Counted from the stretch's first letter, positions 39,449 to 48,379 are shown. The stretch is 50,839 nt of DNA from CAITUY01 sp964611575 (GCA_964611575.1 CAZTAJ010000017.1:1-50839); one strand, 5' to 3'. Program-made: numbers and translations. The notes: a model not told the origin generated them from the letters alone.

Positions 39449-40357
39449 ATGGTTACGATTGCCGACATCCCAGCGGATGTCACCCTGCAGGACCTGCTCG
39501 ACGCAGGTGTTCACTTCGGTCACCAGACCAAGCGCTGGAATCCCAAGATGAAGCCGTTTGTCTTCGACAAGCGGAACGGGATCCACATCATCGATCTCGC
39601 CAAGAGCCTCGAACAGCTCGAGAAGGCGAAAACCTTCGTGCACGACACGGCCGCCCGCGGCAAGACCATCCTGTTTGTGGGCACCAAGAAGCAGGCCCAG
39701 CAGGTCATGAAGGACCTCGCCTCCGAATGCGTCCAGCCCTACGTCACCACCCGGTGGCTGGGCGGCATGCTGACCAACAGCCGGACCTTGCGCGCGCGCG
39801 TCAAGACCATGCGCGATATCGAGCGCATGGAAAAGGACGGCACGATGGATAAGATGCCCAAGAAGGAAGTCTCCGTGCTGCGTCACGAGCTCGAGAAGCT
39901 GCACAAGAACCTGTCCGGCGTGGCCGACATGAACGAGCCGCCCGGCGCCATGTTCGTCGTGGACGTCAACCGCGAGGCCATCGCCATCGCCGAGGCCAAC
40001 CGCCTGCACATCCCCGTGATCGCGATCGTCGACACGAACTGCAACCCGGACCCGATCGATTACCCGATCCCCGGCAACGATGACGCCATCCGCGGCATCC
40101 GCCTGATGGCGGGGGCGCTCGCGCTGGCCATCCAGAAGGGCGCCTCGGAGTATTCGAAGATTGCCGCCGAGGAAGCTCGCCGCGGCGACGCCGGCGCACC
40201 CCAGGGCGACAGTCGCGGCAAGACCGGCGACACACGCCGTCCGCGCGCCCCGCGCGCGCTGCGCGCCCGCGCCGCCGGCGCCAAGCACACCGACGCGCCT
40301 GCGGAACCCGTCGCAGACGCCCAACCCGAAACCGCCACCGAAACCGCGCCGGAATGA
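39449..40357 (+). CDS. rpsB: 30S ribosomal protein S2
   Basis: 302 residues. TLQDLLDAGVHFGHQTKRWNPKM, GIHIIDLAKSLEQLEKA, TRWLGGMLTNSRT and IAIVDTNCNPDPIDYPIPGNDDAIR are S2 signatures. The protein is about 60 residues longer than the Escherichia coli one, chiefly because of a C-terminal tail rich in Ala, Arg, Pro and Glu (from about residue 240). Such a tail occurs in several lineages and is probably disordered. GGAGGAG lies four bases before the ATG. It is followed by tsf after 37 bases, the standard rpsB-tsf operon. Confidence 0.97.
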   Translation: MVTIADIPADVTLQDLLDAGVHFGHQTKRWNPKMKPFVFDKRNGIHIIDLAKSLEQLEKAKTFVHDTAARGKTILFVGTKKQAQQVMKDLASECVQPYVTTRWLGGMLTNSRTLRARVKTMRDIERMEKDGTMDKMPKKEVSVLRHELEKLHKNLSGVADMNEPPGAMFVVDVNREAIAIAEANRLHIPVIAIVDTNCNPDPIDYPIPGNDDAIRGIRLMAGALALAIQKGASEYSKIAAEEARRGDAGAPQGDSRGKTGDTRRPRAPRALRARAAGAKHTDAPAEPVADAQPETATETAPE

Positions 40358-40394
40358 CCGGCCTGTCACGGATCACAACAAGAGGGGACTACCC

Positions 40395-41234
40395 ATGGCA
40401 GCAATAACCGCCCAAATGGTGCAGGAGCTTCGCGAAGCCACCAATGTCGGCATGATGGAATGTAAACGCGCCCTGACCGAGGCCGGCGGCGACAAGGATA
40501 AGGCCATCCGCCTGCTCCGCGAGCGAGGCGTGGCGATCGCCGCCAAGAAGGCGTCCCGCGTCGCCAACCAGGGCCTGATCGCCGCCGCCACCCGTGGCGG
40601 CAAGACCGGCGCCCTGATCGAGATCAACTGCGAGACGGATTTCGTCGCCAAGAACGCGGCGTTTCAGGAATTCGTCAAATCCCTGGCCAACAAGGCCATG
40701 GATATGGAGGATAATACCATCGGCGAAGCCACCAAGGCCGAGATGGTCGCCAAGGTGGCCGAGATCGGCGAAAACCTCGTGGCGAAACGCAACACGCGCT
40801 TCGTCCTGCAGGGTTCAGGCCTGATTGCCACCTACATCCACCTGAACGGCAAGCTGGGGGTGATGCTGGAGCTCGGCTGCACGAAGGAGGCCTCCGCGGG
40901 CAGCCCCGTGTTGCAGGAACTGGCGAAGGATCTCGCTTTGCATGTCGCCGCCTGCAGCCCGCGCTGGCTGGTGCGGAGCGAAGTGCCGGCGGATGTGGTG
41001 CAGGCCGAACGCGAAATCTACGCCAAGCAGGTCGTCGGCAAGCCGGCGCAGATCGTTGACAAGATCGTGGACGGCAAACTCGGCAAGTTCTACTCGCAAG
41101 TGTGTTTCGTCGAGCAGGGCTTCGTCAAGGATCCCGATATCTCCGTGACCAAACTGCTGGAAGCGAAAGGCAAGGAGTTGGGCGATACGCTCACCCTGCG
41201 CCGCTTCGTCCGTTTCCAGGTCGGCGCCGAGTAG
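40395..41234 (+). CDS. tsf: Elongation factor Ts
   Basis: 279 residues. This is the nucleotide exchange factor for EF-Tu. VQELREATNVGMMECKRALTEAGGDKDKAIRLLRERG is the conserved N-terminal UBA-like region, and GALIEINCETDFVAKNAAFQEFV the start of the core domain. ATG 40395 follows AGAGGGG and matches the family start; the frame is open far upstream, but only across the tail of rpsB in another frame. The end, GDTLTLRRFVRFQVG, is typical of the family. Confidence 0.97.
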   Translation: MAAITAQMVQELREATNVGMMECKRALTEAGGDKDKAIRLLRERGVAIAAKKASRVANQGLIAAATRGGKTGALIEINCETDFVAKNAAFQEFVKSLANKAMDMEDNTIGEATKAEMVAKVAEIGENLVAKRNTRFVLQGSGLIATYIHLNGKLGVMLELGCTKEASAGSPVLQELAKDLALHVAACSPRWLVRSEVPADVVQAEREIYAKQVVGKPAQIVDKIVDGKLGKFYSQVCFVEQGFVKDPDISVTKLLEAKGKELGDTLTLRRFVRFQVGAE

Positions 41235-41250
41235 AGAGGCTCGAGGGAAC

Positions 41251-41314
41251 AGGGTTCAGGGTTCAGGACACACAGCCATGTCTTGTTTTTCCTGAACCCT
41301 GATACCCTGAACCC
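41251..41314. repeat. Inverted GGGTTCA-type heptamer repeats after tsf
   Basis: Two GGGTTCA units at 41252-41267 face CCTGAACCC ... CCCTGAACCC at 41291-41314 and can pair over about 15 bases. A TTGTTTT tract follows, so the hairpin could also end rpsB-tsf transcription. It is the same type of heptamer array as at 35335 and 47323, with a different unit. Confidence 0.65.
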
Positions 41315-41385
41315 TTGTTTTCGCGTCCCGGATGCCTTGTCCGGTTCCATTCGACATTTCACCTCCACCCCGCTATACGCGTGCC

Positions 41386-41724
41386 ATGCCTTTCAAGCGC
41401 GAAGCCAACAAGTCCCATTACGCCGCCGTGGCCGAAGGCGTGCCCATCGCGAAGCTGGTTGAAGCCTGGCTGAAGTCCCTGAAACTTGGCGACCAGCTCC
41501 ACATGGGCCGCATGGAGATCGAGTGGGAGAAGGTCATGGGCAAGGCCGTCTCCGCCCACACGCGGCCCGGCCGGTTGATGGGCGACGAACTGGTTGTGTA
41601 CGTCGACAGCACCGTCTGGCTGAGCGAACTCTACCGGTCGCGGGCGCAAATCCTGTCGAATCTTCAGAAAGCTTTCGGCAAGCGCATCCGGACCCTGCGT
41701 CTGCAGATCGATCCGGGCCGGTAA
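41386..41724 (+). CDS. DUF721 / DciA-like protein
   Basis: 112 residues with the DUF721 pattern: LVEAWLKSLKLGDQL, then IEWEKVMGKAVSAHTRPGRLMGDELVVYVDSTVWLSELYRSRAQIL. DciA proteins of this family load the replicative helicase DnaB in bacteria lacking DnaC. ATG 41386 is chosen because the upstream in-frame ATG (41332) adds a Pro-rich stretch with no family similarity and no ribosome-binding site. It converges on the kinase gene with a gap of 16 bases. Confidence 0.75.
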   Translation: MPFKREANKSHYAAVAEGVPIAKLVEAWLKSLKLGDQLHMGRMEIEWEKVMGKAVSAHTRPGRLMGDELVVYVDSTVWLSELYRSRAQILSNLQKAFGKRIRTLRLQIDPGR

Positions 41725-41740
41725 GCGACCGGGAAAGGCG

Positions 41741-44140
41741 TCACGGGCCGGCAGGCGCGTCCGGCAGGAGCAGCTTGGCCTTGTCGGCCAGGGTCGCGTC
41801 GCGGGCGACGGCCTGATCCCGGTACTTGACCGCCATCTTCTGGGCCCCCTCGCTGCCGCCCCCGGCTTCGATCGAATACACCGCCGTGGCCAGGGCGTGG
41901 CGCGCCGCGTCCTTGCGGCCCAGATCAGGATCCTCGGCGTACCGCTTCAGGAACCGCAGCAATTGAGCCGGCGACACCTGGTCCCAGGCCACCGCGCGGC
42001 CCTTGAGCTGGATCTTGTCGTCGTCGGCGCCCAGGACATCGGCCGCCGGGACGCCGTTGACCAGCCATCCGTACTTGAAGCCGGACGGGCTGGCTTTGGC
42101 ATCCTTCTGGATGCCGGCGACCACAAGCGCCTTCAAGTCGAGGATCAGGTTGTATCGCTCCATCGCGATCTTGAAGACGGCCTTGGCGTCGTCCGTGGTC
42201 AGGCCCTGCTCAAGCGCCGCCATCGCCTCGGCCGCCTCCTTGAACCGGCACTGTTGCACGAGCAGGGTATTCGACTTGCGCCGGTCTTCAATCGTCGCGA
42301 TCTCCTTCACCGCCAGCTCCGCCTGTTCTTTGGCGCGTTTCTCTGCGGCGGCGGCCTCGCGGGCAAGCTTCGCCTCCTCCGCTTTCTGCGCGGCAATCCG
42401 TTTGGCCTCCGCCGCCTGCTGCTCCGCCGCCTCGGCGATCTTCTTCTTGAACGCCAGTAGTTCCTTGAGGGCGTTCTGCGCCCTTTCCGCCGCCGTGGCC
42501 ACACGCTGCTCGCCGGCCGCCACGCCGGGCAGCAGGTTGGTCATGGCCGCCAGCACCGCCTCGGCCTGGGGACTGTTGGTGGCCGCCAGCACCGCCGTCA
42601 GGTTCGACGCCGCGGTATTCGTGACGGCACACAGGTCATCGATGCCCGCCTGCATTTCGGTGGTCGCCGCCAGGGTGACCGCCGCAAACAGGACCGGCGT
42701 GTTGGAGACTGCCGCCGCCGCCAAAGCGGCATCAGTCAGGTTGGATGACAGCACCGAAATCGCTTCCCGCGCCATGTCGGCATCGGTCAGAAGCGGTTTG
42801 AGGCGGTTCGCGCGGTGCATGGCGTTGCTGATCGACCCGACCATGCCGCTCCAGGTCTTGCCGACCGAACCCCGCAGTTCTTTCAACGTCGCCTGTTCCT
42901 TCTCCAGCGCCAGGCGGCGTTCGGTCTTGGCCTTATAGTGCAGGAAACCCCAGACAAGCAGACCGACCAGCACGAGCACGCCGACGGCGCCCAGACTGCC
43001 AAACAGGATTTGTTTCTTCCTGCGGCCGGGCGACGACGGCGCCATTTCGGCGGCGCCTATGTCGGCGGGAAACCCGATCACGCTCTCCATGCCGGTCACG
43101 GTCAACTTGGCGGCCGCCCCGCTCTTCTTGCGGGTCAGCACGATCCTCCCGCCGCGTTTGGCCACCGGCCCGAACCCCGTCGCGGCCGGCTTGAGCGTGG
43201 CGAGCACCTTGCGCATATCGCTCAACAGCGAGACGTAGGTGGGATAGCGCTTGATGGGTTCCGCCTCCAGCGTGCGGGCTATGATCGCCTCCACCTCCGG
43301 ATCGATGTCGGGCCGGACCGTCTTCAAGGCCGGGGCCGGCGCCTTGAGCCGCGCCTTGATGACGTCCAGCGGCGTCTCGCCGTCGAAGGGTGGCTTGGCC
43401 GCCAGGGCGTGGTAGAGCGTGGCCCCGAGGCTGTAGATGTCCGAACGCGCGTCGGCCGGCTGCCCCCGGATCTTCTCGGGGGCAATGTAGTAGGGCGTTC
43501 CCCAGATACCATCGACGCTGGGCTCGCCGCCCTTCTTGAACCGCGCCAGACCGAAATCCACGACCTTGGCCACGCCGTTGCCGTCGAGGAGGATGTTTTC
43601 CGGCTTCACGTCGCCATGCACCAGCCCGATGCTGGCCGCCGCGTTCAAGCCGTCGGCCACATCGGCGCCGATCTTCATCACCAGCGCCTCGTTCAAGGGA
43701 TCGCCGCAGGCGATCATCTGGTCAAACCGGCCGCCGTCGAGCAGCTCCATCACGATGTACGGCTGGCCGTGGGCCACGCCGAAGGAGTAGGTCTGGACGA
43801 TGTTGGGGTGGTTGAGGGCCGCGGCGGCCTGGGCCTCACGGCGGAAGGTTTCGACGAATTCCTTGTTCTCGCCCAGCGAGGTGAGCATCACCTTGATGGC
43901 CACGGGGCGATCGAGCGACGTATCCAGGCCGCGGTAGACGGCTCCCATGCCGCCCTTGCCGAGCAGTCCGAGCAGGACAAAATTGCCCAGTTTGGCGGGC
44001 ACCGACTGAACCGTGCTGCATTCGGGACAGGCGATTTCCGTGAAGGCCATGAGGCCCGAGACATCGAGGGGGTGCTGACAGGACGTGCAGGCGATTTCCA
44101 GCACCGGCTCCATCATGATATCCGTGTCGTGCATCCCCAT
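41741..44140 (-). CDS. Membrane-anchored Ser/Thr protein kinase with N-terminal zinc ribbon
   Basis: About 799 residues. A Cys4 zinc ribbon (CTSC...CPEC, C18/C21/C38/C41) precedes a Hanks-type kinase domain with glycine loop LGKGGMGAVY, lysine K83 in VAIKVM, catalytic loop VHGDVKPEN (175-), DFG at 195 and a WGTPYYIAPE activation segment. The usual HRD arginine is glycine, so it is a non-RD kinase. One transmembrane helix (about 377-401) is followed by long, probably helical Ala/Glu/Lys-rich segments outside the membrane. ATG 44140 is favoured over the GTG at 44152 because AGGTGA sits eight bases upstream. The external ligand is unknown. Confidence 0.88.
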   Translation of the reverse strand: MGMHDTDIMMEPVLEIACTSCQHPLDVSGLMAFTEIACPECSTVQSVPAKLGNFVLLGLLGKGGMGAVYRGLDTSLDRPVAIKVMLTSLGENKEFVETFRREAQAAAALNHPNIVQTYSFGVAHGQPYIVMELLDGGRFDQMIACGDPLNEALVMKIGADVADGLNAAASIGLVHGDVKPENILLDGNGVAKVVDFGLARFKKGGEPSVDGIWGTPYYIAPEKIRGQPADARSDIYSLGATLYHALAAKPPFDGETPLDVIKARLKAPAPALKTVRPDIDPEVEAIIARTLEAEPIKRYPTYVSLLSDMRKVLATLKPAATGFGPVAKRGGRIVLTRKKSGAAAKLTVTGMESVIGFPADIGAAEMAPSSPGRRKKQILFGSLGAVGVLVLVGLLVWGFLHYKAKTERRLALEKEQATLKELRGSVGKTWSGMVGSISNAMHRANRLKPLLTDADMAREAISVLSSNLTDAALAAAAVSNTPVLFAAVTLAATTEMQAGIDDLCAVTNTAASNLTAVLAATNSPQAEAVLAAMTNLLPGVAAGEQRVATAAERAQNALKELLAFKKKIAEAAEQQAAEAKRIAAQKAEEAKLAREAAAAEKRAKEQAELAVKEIATIEDRRKSNTLLVQQCRFKEAAEAMAALEQGLTTDDAKAVFKIAMERYNLILDLKALVVAGIQKDAKASPSGFKYGWLVNGVPAADVLGADDDKIQLKGRAVAWDQVSPAQLLRFLKRYAEDPDLGRKDAARHALATAVYSIEAGGGSEGAQKMAVKYRDQAVARDATLADKAKLLLPDAPAGP

Positions 44141-44266
44141 GCGAGTGGTCACCTGCGAATCGTTTGATGTTCAGCAAAGTATTGTGCATAGTACTCGAAA
44201 GCCTGTCCATGCGGAAATTGTCCGCCGCACACGCCCTTCGGCAGGGAACAGGGAGTATACCCGGAT

Positions 44267-45022
44267 ATGAACATCGACCCGGTTTGTTTCATGATCGGCT
44301 CGCGCGAAATCCGCTGGTATGGCGTGATGATGGCGCTCGGATTCCTGGCGTCCCTTGGCCACTGGCGCCTCCTCGGCCGGCGCACAGGCGTCGACACGGC
44401 CTTCACCGGCGATCTGCTCGTCTGGCTCATGGTCGCCGGGGTCGCCGGAGCGCGGGCCGCCTACGTGCTGGCAAACTGGGCGTACTTTCGCGCCGTGCCG
44501 GCGGAGATCCTCCGCGTCGACCAGGGCGGCCTGATCTTTTACGGCGGATTCCTGGGAGCCGGCGTGGCCCTCGTGCTCTTTTCCCGACTCCACCGCCAGT
44601 CGCTGCTGACCACCACCGACCTGGTCGTCACCGCCCTGCCGCTCGGGCACGCCTTCGGCCGGATCGGCTGTTTCCTGAACGGCTGCTGCGGCGGCCGCGC
44701 GGCCCCCGCCGAGTGCGCGCTCGCCTGCGGCCTGGCGCACTATCCCGTGCAACTGTATGAATCCGCCTTCAATCTGGCCCTGTACGCCTTTCTGTTCTGG
44801 TATTATCTCGCGCCGGCCCGGCGGCGACCCGGCCGGATACTGGCCCTGTATCTCATGACCTATCCCGTGGGCCGCTTCCTCCTGGAACTCCTGCGCGGCG
44901 ACGAACGCACCCGCGTCGGCGCACTCGATGCCGCCCAGGTCGTCAGTCTCGCCCTGCTGGCCACCGGCCTGACGCTGTGGACGATCCTCCGCCTCCATGA
45001 ACACACTCACCGTTCCGCCTGA
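44267..45022 (+). CDS. lgt: Prolipoprotein diacylglyceryl transferase
   Basis: 251 residues and multiple membrane helices. It moves diacylglycerol from phosphatidylglycerol to the lipobox cysteine. IRWYGVMMALGFL, GARAAYVL, GGLIFYGGFLGAG and the signature GHAFGRIGCFLNGCCGG are present, as is HYPVQLYESAFN. It serves the lipoproteins encoded in this window (TolC-type channel, adaptor, candidate immunity protein). Its stop lies inside the rluD gene, whose ATG is 26 bases upstream, so the two are coupled. Confidence 0.94.
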   Translation: MNIDPVCFMIGSREIRWYGVMMALGFLASLGHWRLLGRRTGVDTAFTGDLLVWLMVAGVAGARAAYVLANWAYFRAVPAEILRVDQGGLIFYGGFLGAGVALVLFSRLHRQSLLTTTDLVVTALPLGHAFGRIGCFLNGCCGGRAAPAECALACGLAHYPVQLYESAFNLALYAFLFWYYLAPARRRPGRILALYLMTYPVGRFLLELLRGDERTRVGALDAAQVVSLALLATGLTLWTILRLHEHTHRSA

Positions 45023-45920
45023 AGGCGCCGGCCGCCGCCTGGATGCCTGGCTGGCCGCGCAACGCGGCGACCTGTCCCGTGCCCGCATCCAGGACCTGAT
45101 CCGCACCGGTCACGTCGCCGTGAACGGACGGGCGGCCAAGGCCTCGCTCGGGCTCACGGCGGGAATGATCGTTTCCCTGGAAGTGCCTGCGCCGGTCGAC
45201 AGCGAACTGAGGCCGGAGTCGATTCCGCTGGATGTGTTGTACGAGGATGACGACCTGCTGGCGCTCAACAAGCCCGCCGGCCTGGTCGTCCATCCCGCCG
45301 CCGGACATGCCTCCGGCACGCTGGTCAATGCGTTGCTCGCCCACTGCCCCGACCTGCCCGGCATCAACGGCGAGAAACGGCCCGGGATTGTGCATCGCCT
45401 CGACCGAGACACCACCGGCGTCATGATCGTGGCCAAAACCGACCTGGCCATGCGCGCCCTGGTCGACGCCTTCAAGAAGCGAAGCGTGCGCAAGGAGTAT
45501 GCGGCCCTGGTGTGGGGCCGGCTCACCCCGCCCGCCGGCCGCGTCGAAACCCTGATCGGCCGCAGCGCCCATGACCGCAAGAAAATGAGCGCCTCGCCCC
45601 CCCACGGCCGCCCCGCCATCACCCTCTACGAAACCGCCGAGGTGTTCCCCGACGCGTCCCTGCTGAGGGTGCGCATCGAAACCGGCCGTACGCACCAGAT
45701 CCGCGTGCATATGGCCTTCCTTGGACACCCGGTGATCGGCGATGCGGACTACGGCCGCCAGCGCGCCGCCCGGCTGACCGTGCCGTTGCCCGCCCGCCAG
45801 ATGCTCCACGCCGAACGCCTCACCCTGGCGCATCCCCGCTCCGGTCGGTCGTTGACATTCACCGCCCCGTTGCCTGAGGATATGCGCCTTTTATTGAACG
45901 CCCTGAGGAGGACCCCATGA
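44997..45920 (+). CDS. rluD: Ribosomal large-subunit pseudouridine synthase, RluD/RluA family
   Basis: 307 residues. An S4 RNA-binding domain (RRLDAWLAAQRGDLSRARIQDLI, about 12-60) precedes the synthase domain, with LALNKPAGLVVHP and GIVHRLDRDTTGVM, whose D136 is the catalytic aspartate. ETGRTHQIRVHMAFLGHPVIGD is also intact. Domain order matches RluD, which modifies helix 69 of 23S rRNA, but RluC-type specificity cannot be excluded. It overlaps lgt by 26 bases and the following propeller gene by four (ATGA). Confidence 0.92.
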   Translation: MNTLTVPPEGAGRRLDAWLAAQRGDLSRARIQDLIRTGHVAVNGRAAKASLGLTAGMIVSLEVPAPVDSELRPESIPLDVLYEDDDLLALNKPAGLVVHPAAGHASGTLVNALLAHCPDLPGINGEKRPGIVHRLDRDTTGVMIVAKTDLAMRALVDAFKKRSVRKEYAALVWGRLTPPAGRVETLIGRSAHDRKKMSASPPHGRPAITLYETAEVFPDASLLRVRIETGRTHQIRVHMAFLGHPVIGDADYGRQRAARLTVPLPARQMLHAERLTLAHPRSGRSLTFTAPLPEDMRLLLNALRRTP

Positions 45921-47287
45921 ACCGTACACGCCTGCTGCCGGGAATCGCGCTCGCCGCCCTGTTCGCCTTTGAAGCCGTTGCCGCACCCCAGACGGGCTGG
46001 CGCGGCGACGAGACCGGACGGTATCCCGACGCCCGCCCGCCCCAGACCTGGTCGAAGGAGTCGAATGTCGTCTGGAAGACGAAGCTGCCCGGCTGGTCCA
46101 ACGCCTCGCCCCTCATTCTCGGCGACCGCCTCTACGTGTGCGCCGAACCCGCCACGCTGGTGTGTGTGTCGCTCACGAATGGCGCCATCCTCTGGACGCG
46201 CCCGAACACCTACCTGGACGTGCTCCCGGCCTCGGAAGTCGAAAAGGCCAAGGCCGATCGCGCCAAGGCTGAGGAACTGACCTCCAAGATGAAGCCGCTC
46301 CGCGATGAGACGCGTCGTCTCGGCAACGAACTCAAGAAGACGCCGGATAGCGCCGAGCTCAAGGCCAAGGCGGAGACGGTGAAGTCCCAGCTCGCCGCAC
46401 TGGATGCGGAACTCAAGACGTTCGCCACCTATGCCGACCCGGCCACTCATGACGTCAACGGGTTCTCATCCCCCACCCCGACCACGGATGGCACGTCCCT
46501 CTATGCCGTCTTCGGCAATGGGGTGGCCGCCTGCTACGACCGCGACGGAAACCGCAAGTGGGCGCGGTTCATCGAGAAGCCGACCCAGGGCTGGGGTCAC
46601 AGCGCGTCACCGGTCTTCGTGGACGGTAAGTTGGTCGTCCACATTCTGAAACTCACCGCCCTGGATCCGTCCAACGGCAGCACGATATGGCAGACCGACT
46701 CCGCTCCGGGCTGGGGCTCCGAGGTGCAGGCGCGCATCGGGACGGTGGCGATCGTGATCACGCCGAGCGGCGATTTCGTCCGCGTTTCGGATGGGCGCAA
46801 ACTGGCGGCCAAGGTGTCGCCCCTGACGTACTGCGCACCGGTGGTCAGTGACGGGATCGCCTACTTCATCCAGAACGGCGGAAAAGCCGTGCGCCTGCCG
46901 GCGACGGCCGGCGATGCGTTCACCCCCGAGGTGCTGTGGGAGACCAAGCCGGCCAACGAACGCTACTATGCCTCACCGGTGGTCCATGACGGGCTCATCT
47001 ATGCCGTGAACCAGAAGAGCGTTTGGAGCGCCATCGACGCCGCCAGCGGGAAAGTCGTGTACGAGAAGAAACTGGAACTCGGCGGCACCTGCTATCCCAG
47101 CGTAACCCTGGCAGGCGGACTCCTGTTCGTCAGCAGCGACAACGGCAAAACGGTGGTCGTGCAACCGGGCCGGGAATACAAGGAACTGGCGCACAACTCG
47201 TTGGAACCCTTCCGTAGTTGCCCGGTGTTCATCGGTACGCGCCTGTACGTGCGCGGCCTCGAGCACCTGTGGTGCCTGGGGAAATAA
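45917..47287 (+). CDS. Secreted PQQ-type beta-propeller protein with coiled-coil insertion
   Basis: 456 residues. A signal peptide (about 1-23) is followed by WRGDETGRYPDARPP and repeated propeller blades (SPLILGDRLYVCAE, GAILWTRP, GKVVYEKKLELGG) of the PQQ/YVTN kind. Between blades, residues 106-170 form a charged helical insert (EVEKAKADRAKAEELTSKMK...) that could make a coiled coil. This suggests binding or oligomerisation in the periplasm rather than a known dehydrogenase. No PQQ biosynthesis genes are nearby. The start overlaps rluD in ATGA. Confidence 0.75.
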   Translation: MNRTRLLPGIALAALFAFEAVAAPQTGWRGDETGRYPDARPPQTWSKESNVVWKTKLPGWSNASPLILGDRLYVCAEPATLVCVSLTNGAILWTRPNTYLDVLPASEVEKAKADRAKAEELTSKMKPLRDETRRLGNELKKTPDSAELKAKAETVKSQLAALDAELKTFATYADPATHDVNGFSSPTPTTDGTSLYAVFGNGVAACYDRDGNRKWARFIEKPTQGWGHSASPVFVDGKLVVHILKLTALDPSNGSTIWQTDSAPGWGSEVQARIGTVAIVITPSGDFVRVSDGRKLAAKVSPLTYCAPVVSDGIAYFIQNGGKAVRLPATAGDAFTPEVLWETKPANERYYASPVVHDGLIYAVNQKSVWSAIDAASGKVVYEKKLELGGTCYPSVTLAGGLLFVSSDNGKTVVVQPGREYKELAHNSLEPFRSCPVFIGTRLYVRGLEHLWCLGK

Positions 47288-47322
47288 CCGCGGTTCACCG
47301 GCGTCCCATAGGATGCCGAGAC

Positions 47323-47415
47323 TGTAGGCTGAAGGCTGAAGGTGTCTTGCGCTCAAAGGCATTTACGATTCACTGTGTCCGCGTTCGTCGCATTTACCTA
47401 TAGCCTACAGCCTAA
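47323..47415. repeat. Facing heptamer-type repeats between convergent genes
   Basis: TGTAGGCTGAAGGCTGAAGG at 47323-47342 faces CTATAGCCTACAGCC near 47398-47412. It has the same unit type as 35335-35428. The stop codon of the nitroreductase gene (TAG, 47414-47412 on the minus strand) is part of the right arm. Confidence 0.7.
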
Positions 47416-48251
47416 ACCGCTTCAGCCACCCGCCGGACTTTGGCGCCATCGTCACGCTGGACCGCGCGGGGGTAGGTCACGGCAGGAAGGCCGAACAGCA
47501 TCGCGTAGTAGTGATGGTCGGCAGGCAGGCCCAGCACGGGCTTCAATTCCGGCAGCGTCTCCAGCGCGATCTTGAGCATCCCGCACCACACCGTGCCCAG
47601 GCCGGAACTCTGCGCCATCAGCTCGAAGTGGGCCAGCGCCAGCGCCACATCCTCGCGCGGCGTGGGCGCGTCCGGAGGCGCCGAGACGATCAGCACGTGC
47701 GGGGCGCCGCGGAGAACGATGTCCACCCGTTGTTCGAACCACGCCGGGACAACACGGGCGATGAAGGCCATGGCGTCCGGGCTGTGGTTGGCCGCCGCCG
47801 CGCGCAACCCGGCCAGCAGGCGTTCCCGGAACCGCTGCATCACGTCCTTGTCGTCGATCACCGTGAAGGTCAACTCGCGCCGGTTGACGCCCGTGGGCGC
47901 ATTGGCGAGCGCGGACAGCAACGTCTTGAGGAGCACCGGATCGACGTTCGCGTCGCGGTAACGCCGGACGCTGCGCCGCCCGCGCACCAGCCGGATGACG
48001 CTGTCGGGCGTCGGCAGACTGCCGGGCGCCAACGGCAGACTCAGGTCCGGGTTCCGGCCCAGGATCGACACCGCGGCGGTCGGGCAGACCGCGAGGCAGT
48101 GCTGACACTGGATGCATTGCGCCTCCAACTCGGTCGGAATCGCGGGCAGCGCCCGTCCTTCCTGGCGGATGATGCGCGATGGACAGTCCCGAACGCATTC
48201 ACCGCACCGCGTACACCGGGCATCGTCGACGACAAATTGAAGTGAGTTCAT
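47412..48251 (-). CDS. Nitroreductase-family protein with N-terminal 2[4Fe-4S] ferredoxin domain
   Basis: 279 residues. The N-terminal ferredoxin domain has two clusters: CTRCGECVRDCP (C13-C23 range) and CIQCQHCLAVCP, followed by a nitroreductase domain starting VRGRRSVRRYRD with FMN-binding pattern. ALANAPTGVNRRELTFTVI and AHFELMAQSSGLGTVWCGML are family blocks. It is expected to reduce nitro or quinone compounds, or an unknown substrate, in the cytoplasm with electrons passed internally. It ends on a repeat, and a REP-like pair lies upstream. Confidence 0.9.
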   Translation of the reverse strand: MNSLQFVVDDARCTRCGECVRDCPSRIIRQEGRALPAIPTELEAQCIQCQHCLAVCPTAAVSILGRNPDLSLPLAPGSLPTPDSVIRLVRGRRSVRRYRDANVDPVLLKTLLSALANAPTGVNRRELTFTVIDDKDVMQRFRERLLAGLRAAAANHSPDAMAFIARVVPAWFEQRVDIVLRGAPHVLIVSAPPDAPTPREDVALALAHFELMAQSSGLGTVWCGMLKIALETLPELKPVLGLPADHHYYAMLFGLPAVTYPRAVQRDDGAKVRRVAEAV

Positions 48252-48300
48252 TCTGGCTCCTACTCAGTGTGTGATTCGCGTCAGGACACACCACACTCCG

Positions 48301-48379
48301 GTAGGGCGACGGCGTCCTCGCCGCGCCTCTTCCTGTGTCCCCCCATCCGCCCGGCGGGGCGAGGACGCCCCCGCCCTAC
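48301..48379. repeat. REP pair, family B (GTAG-footed)
   Basis: The left copy starts GTAGGGCGACGGCGTCCTCG at 48301. The right copy at 48353-48379 (GGCGGGGCGAGGACG... ending CGCCCTAC) is inverted. The centre, CGTCCTCG instead of CCTCCGG, distinguishes it from family A. A related degenerate copy lies beside the RAYT gene at 3849. Confidence 0.85.
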
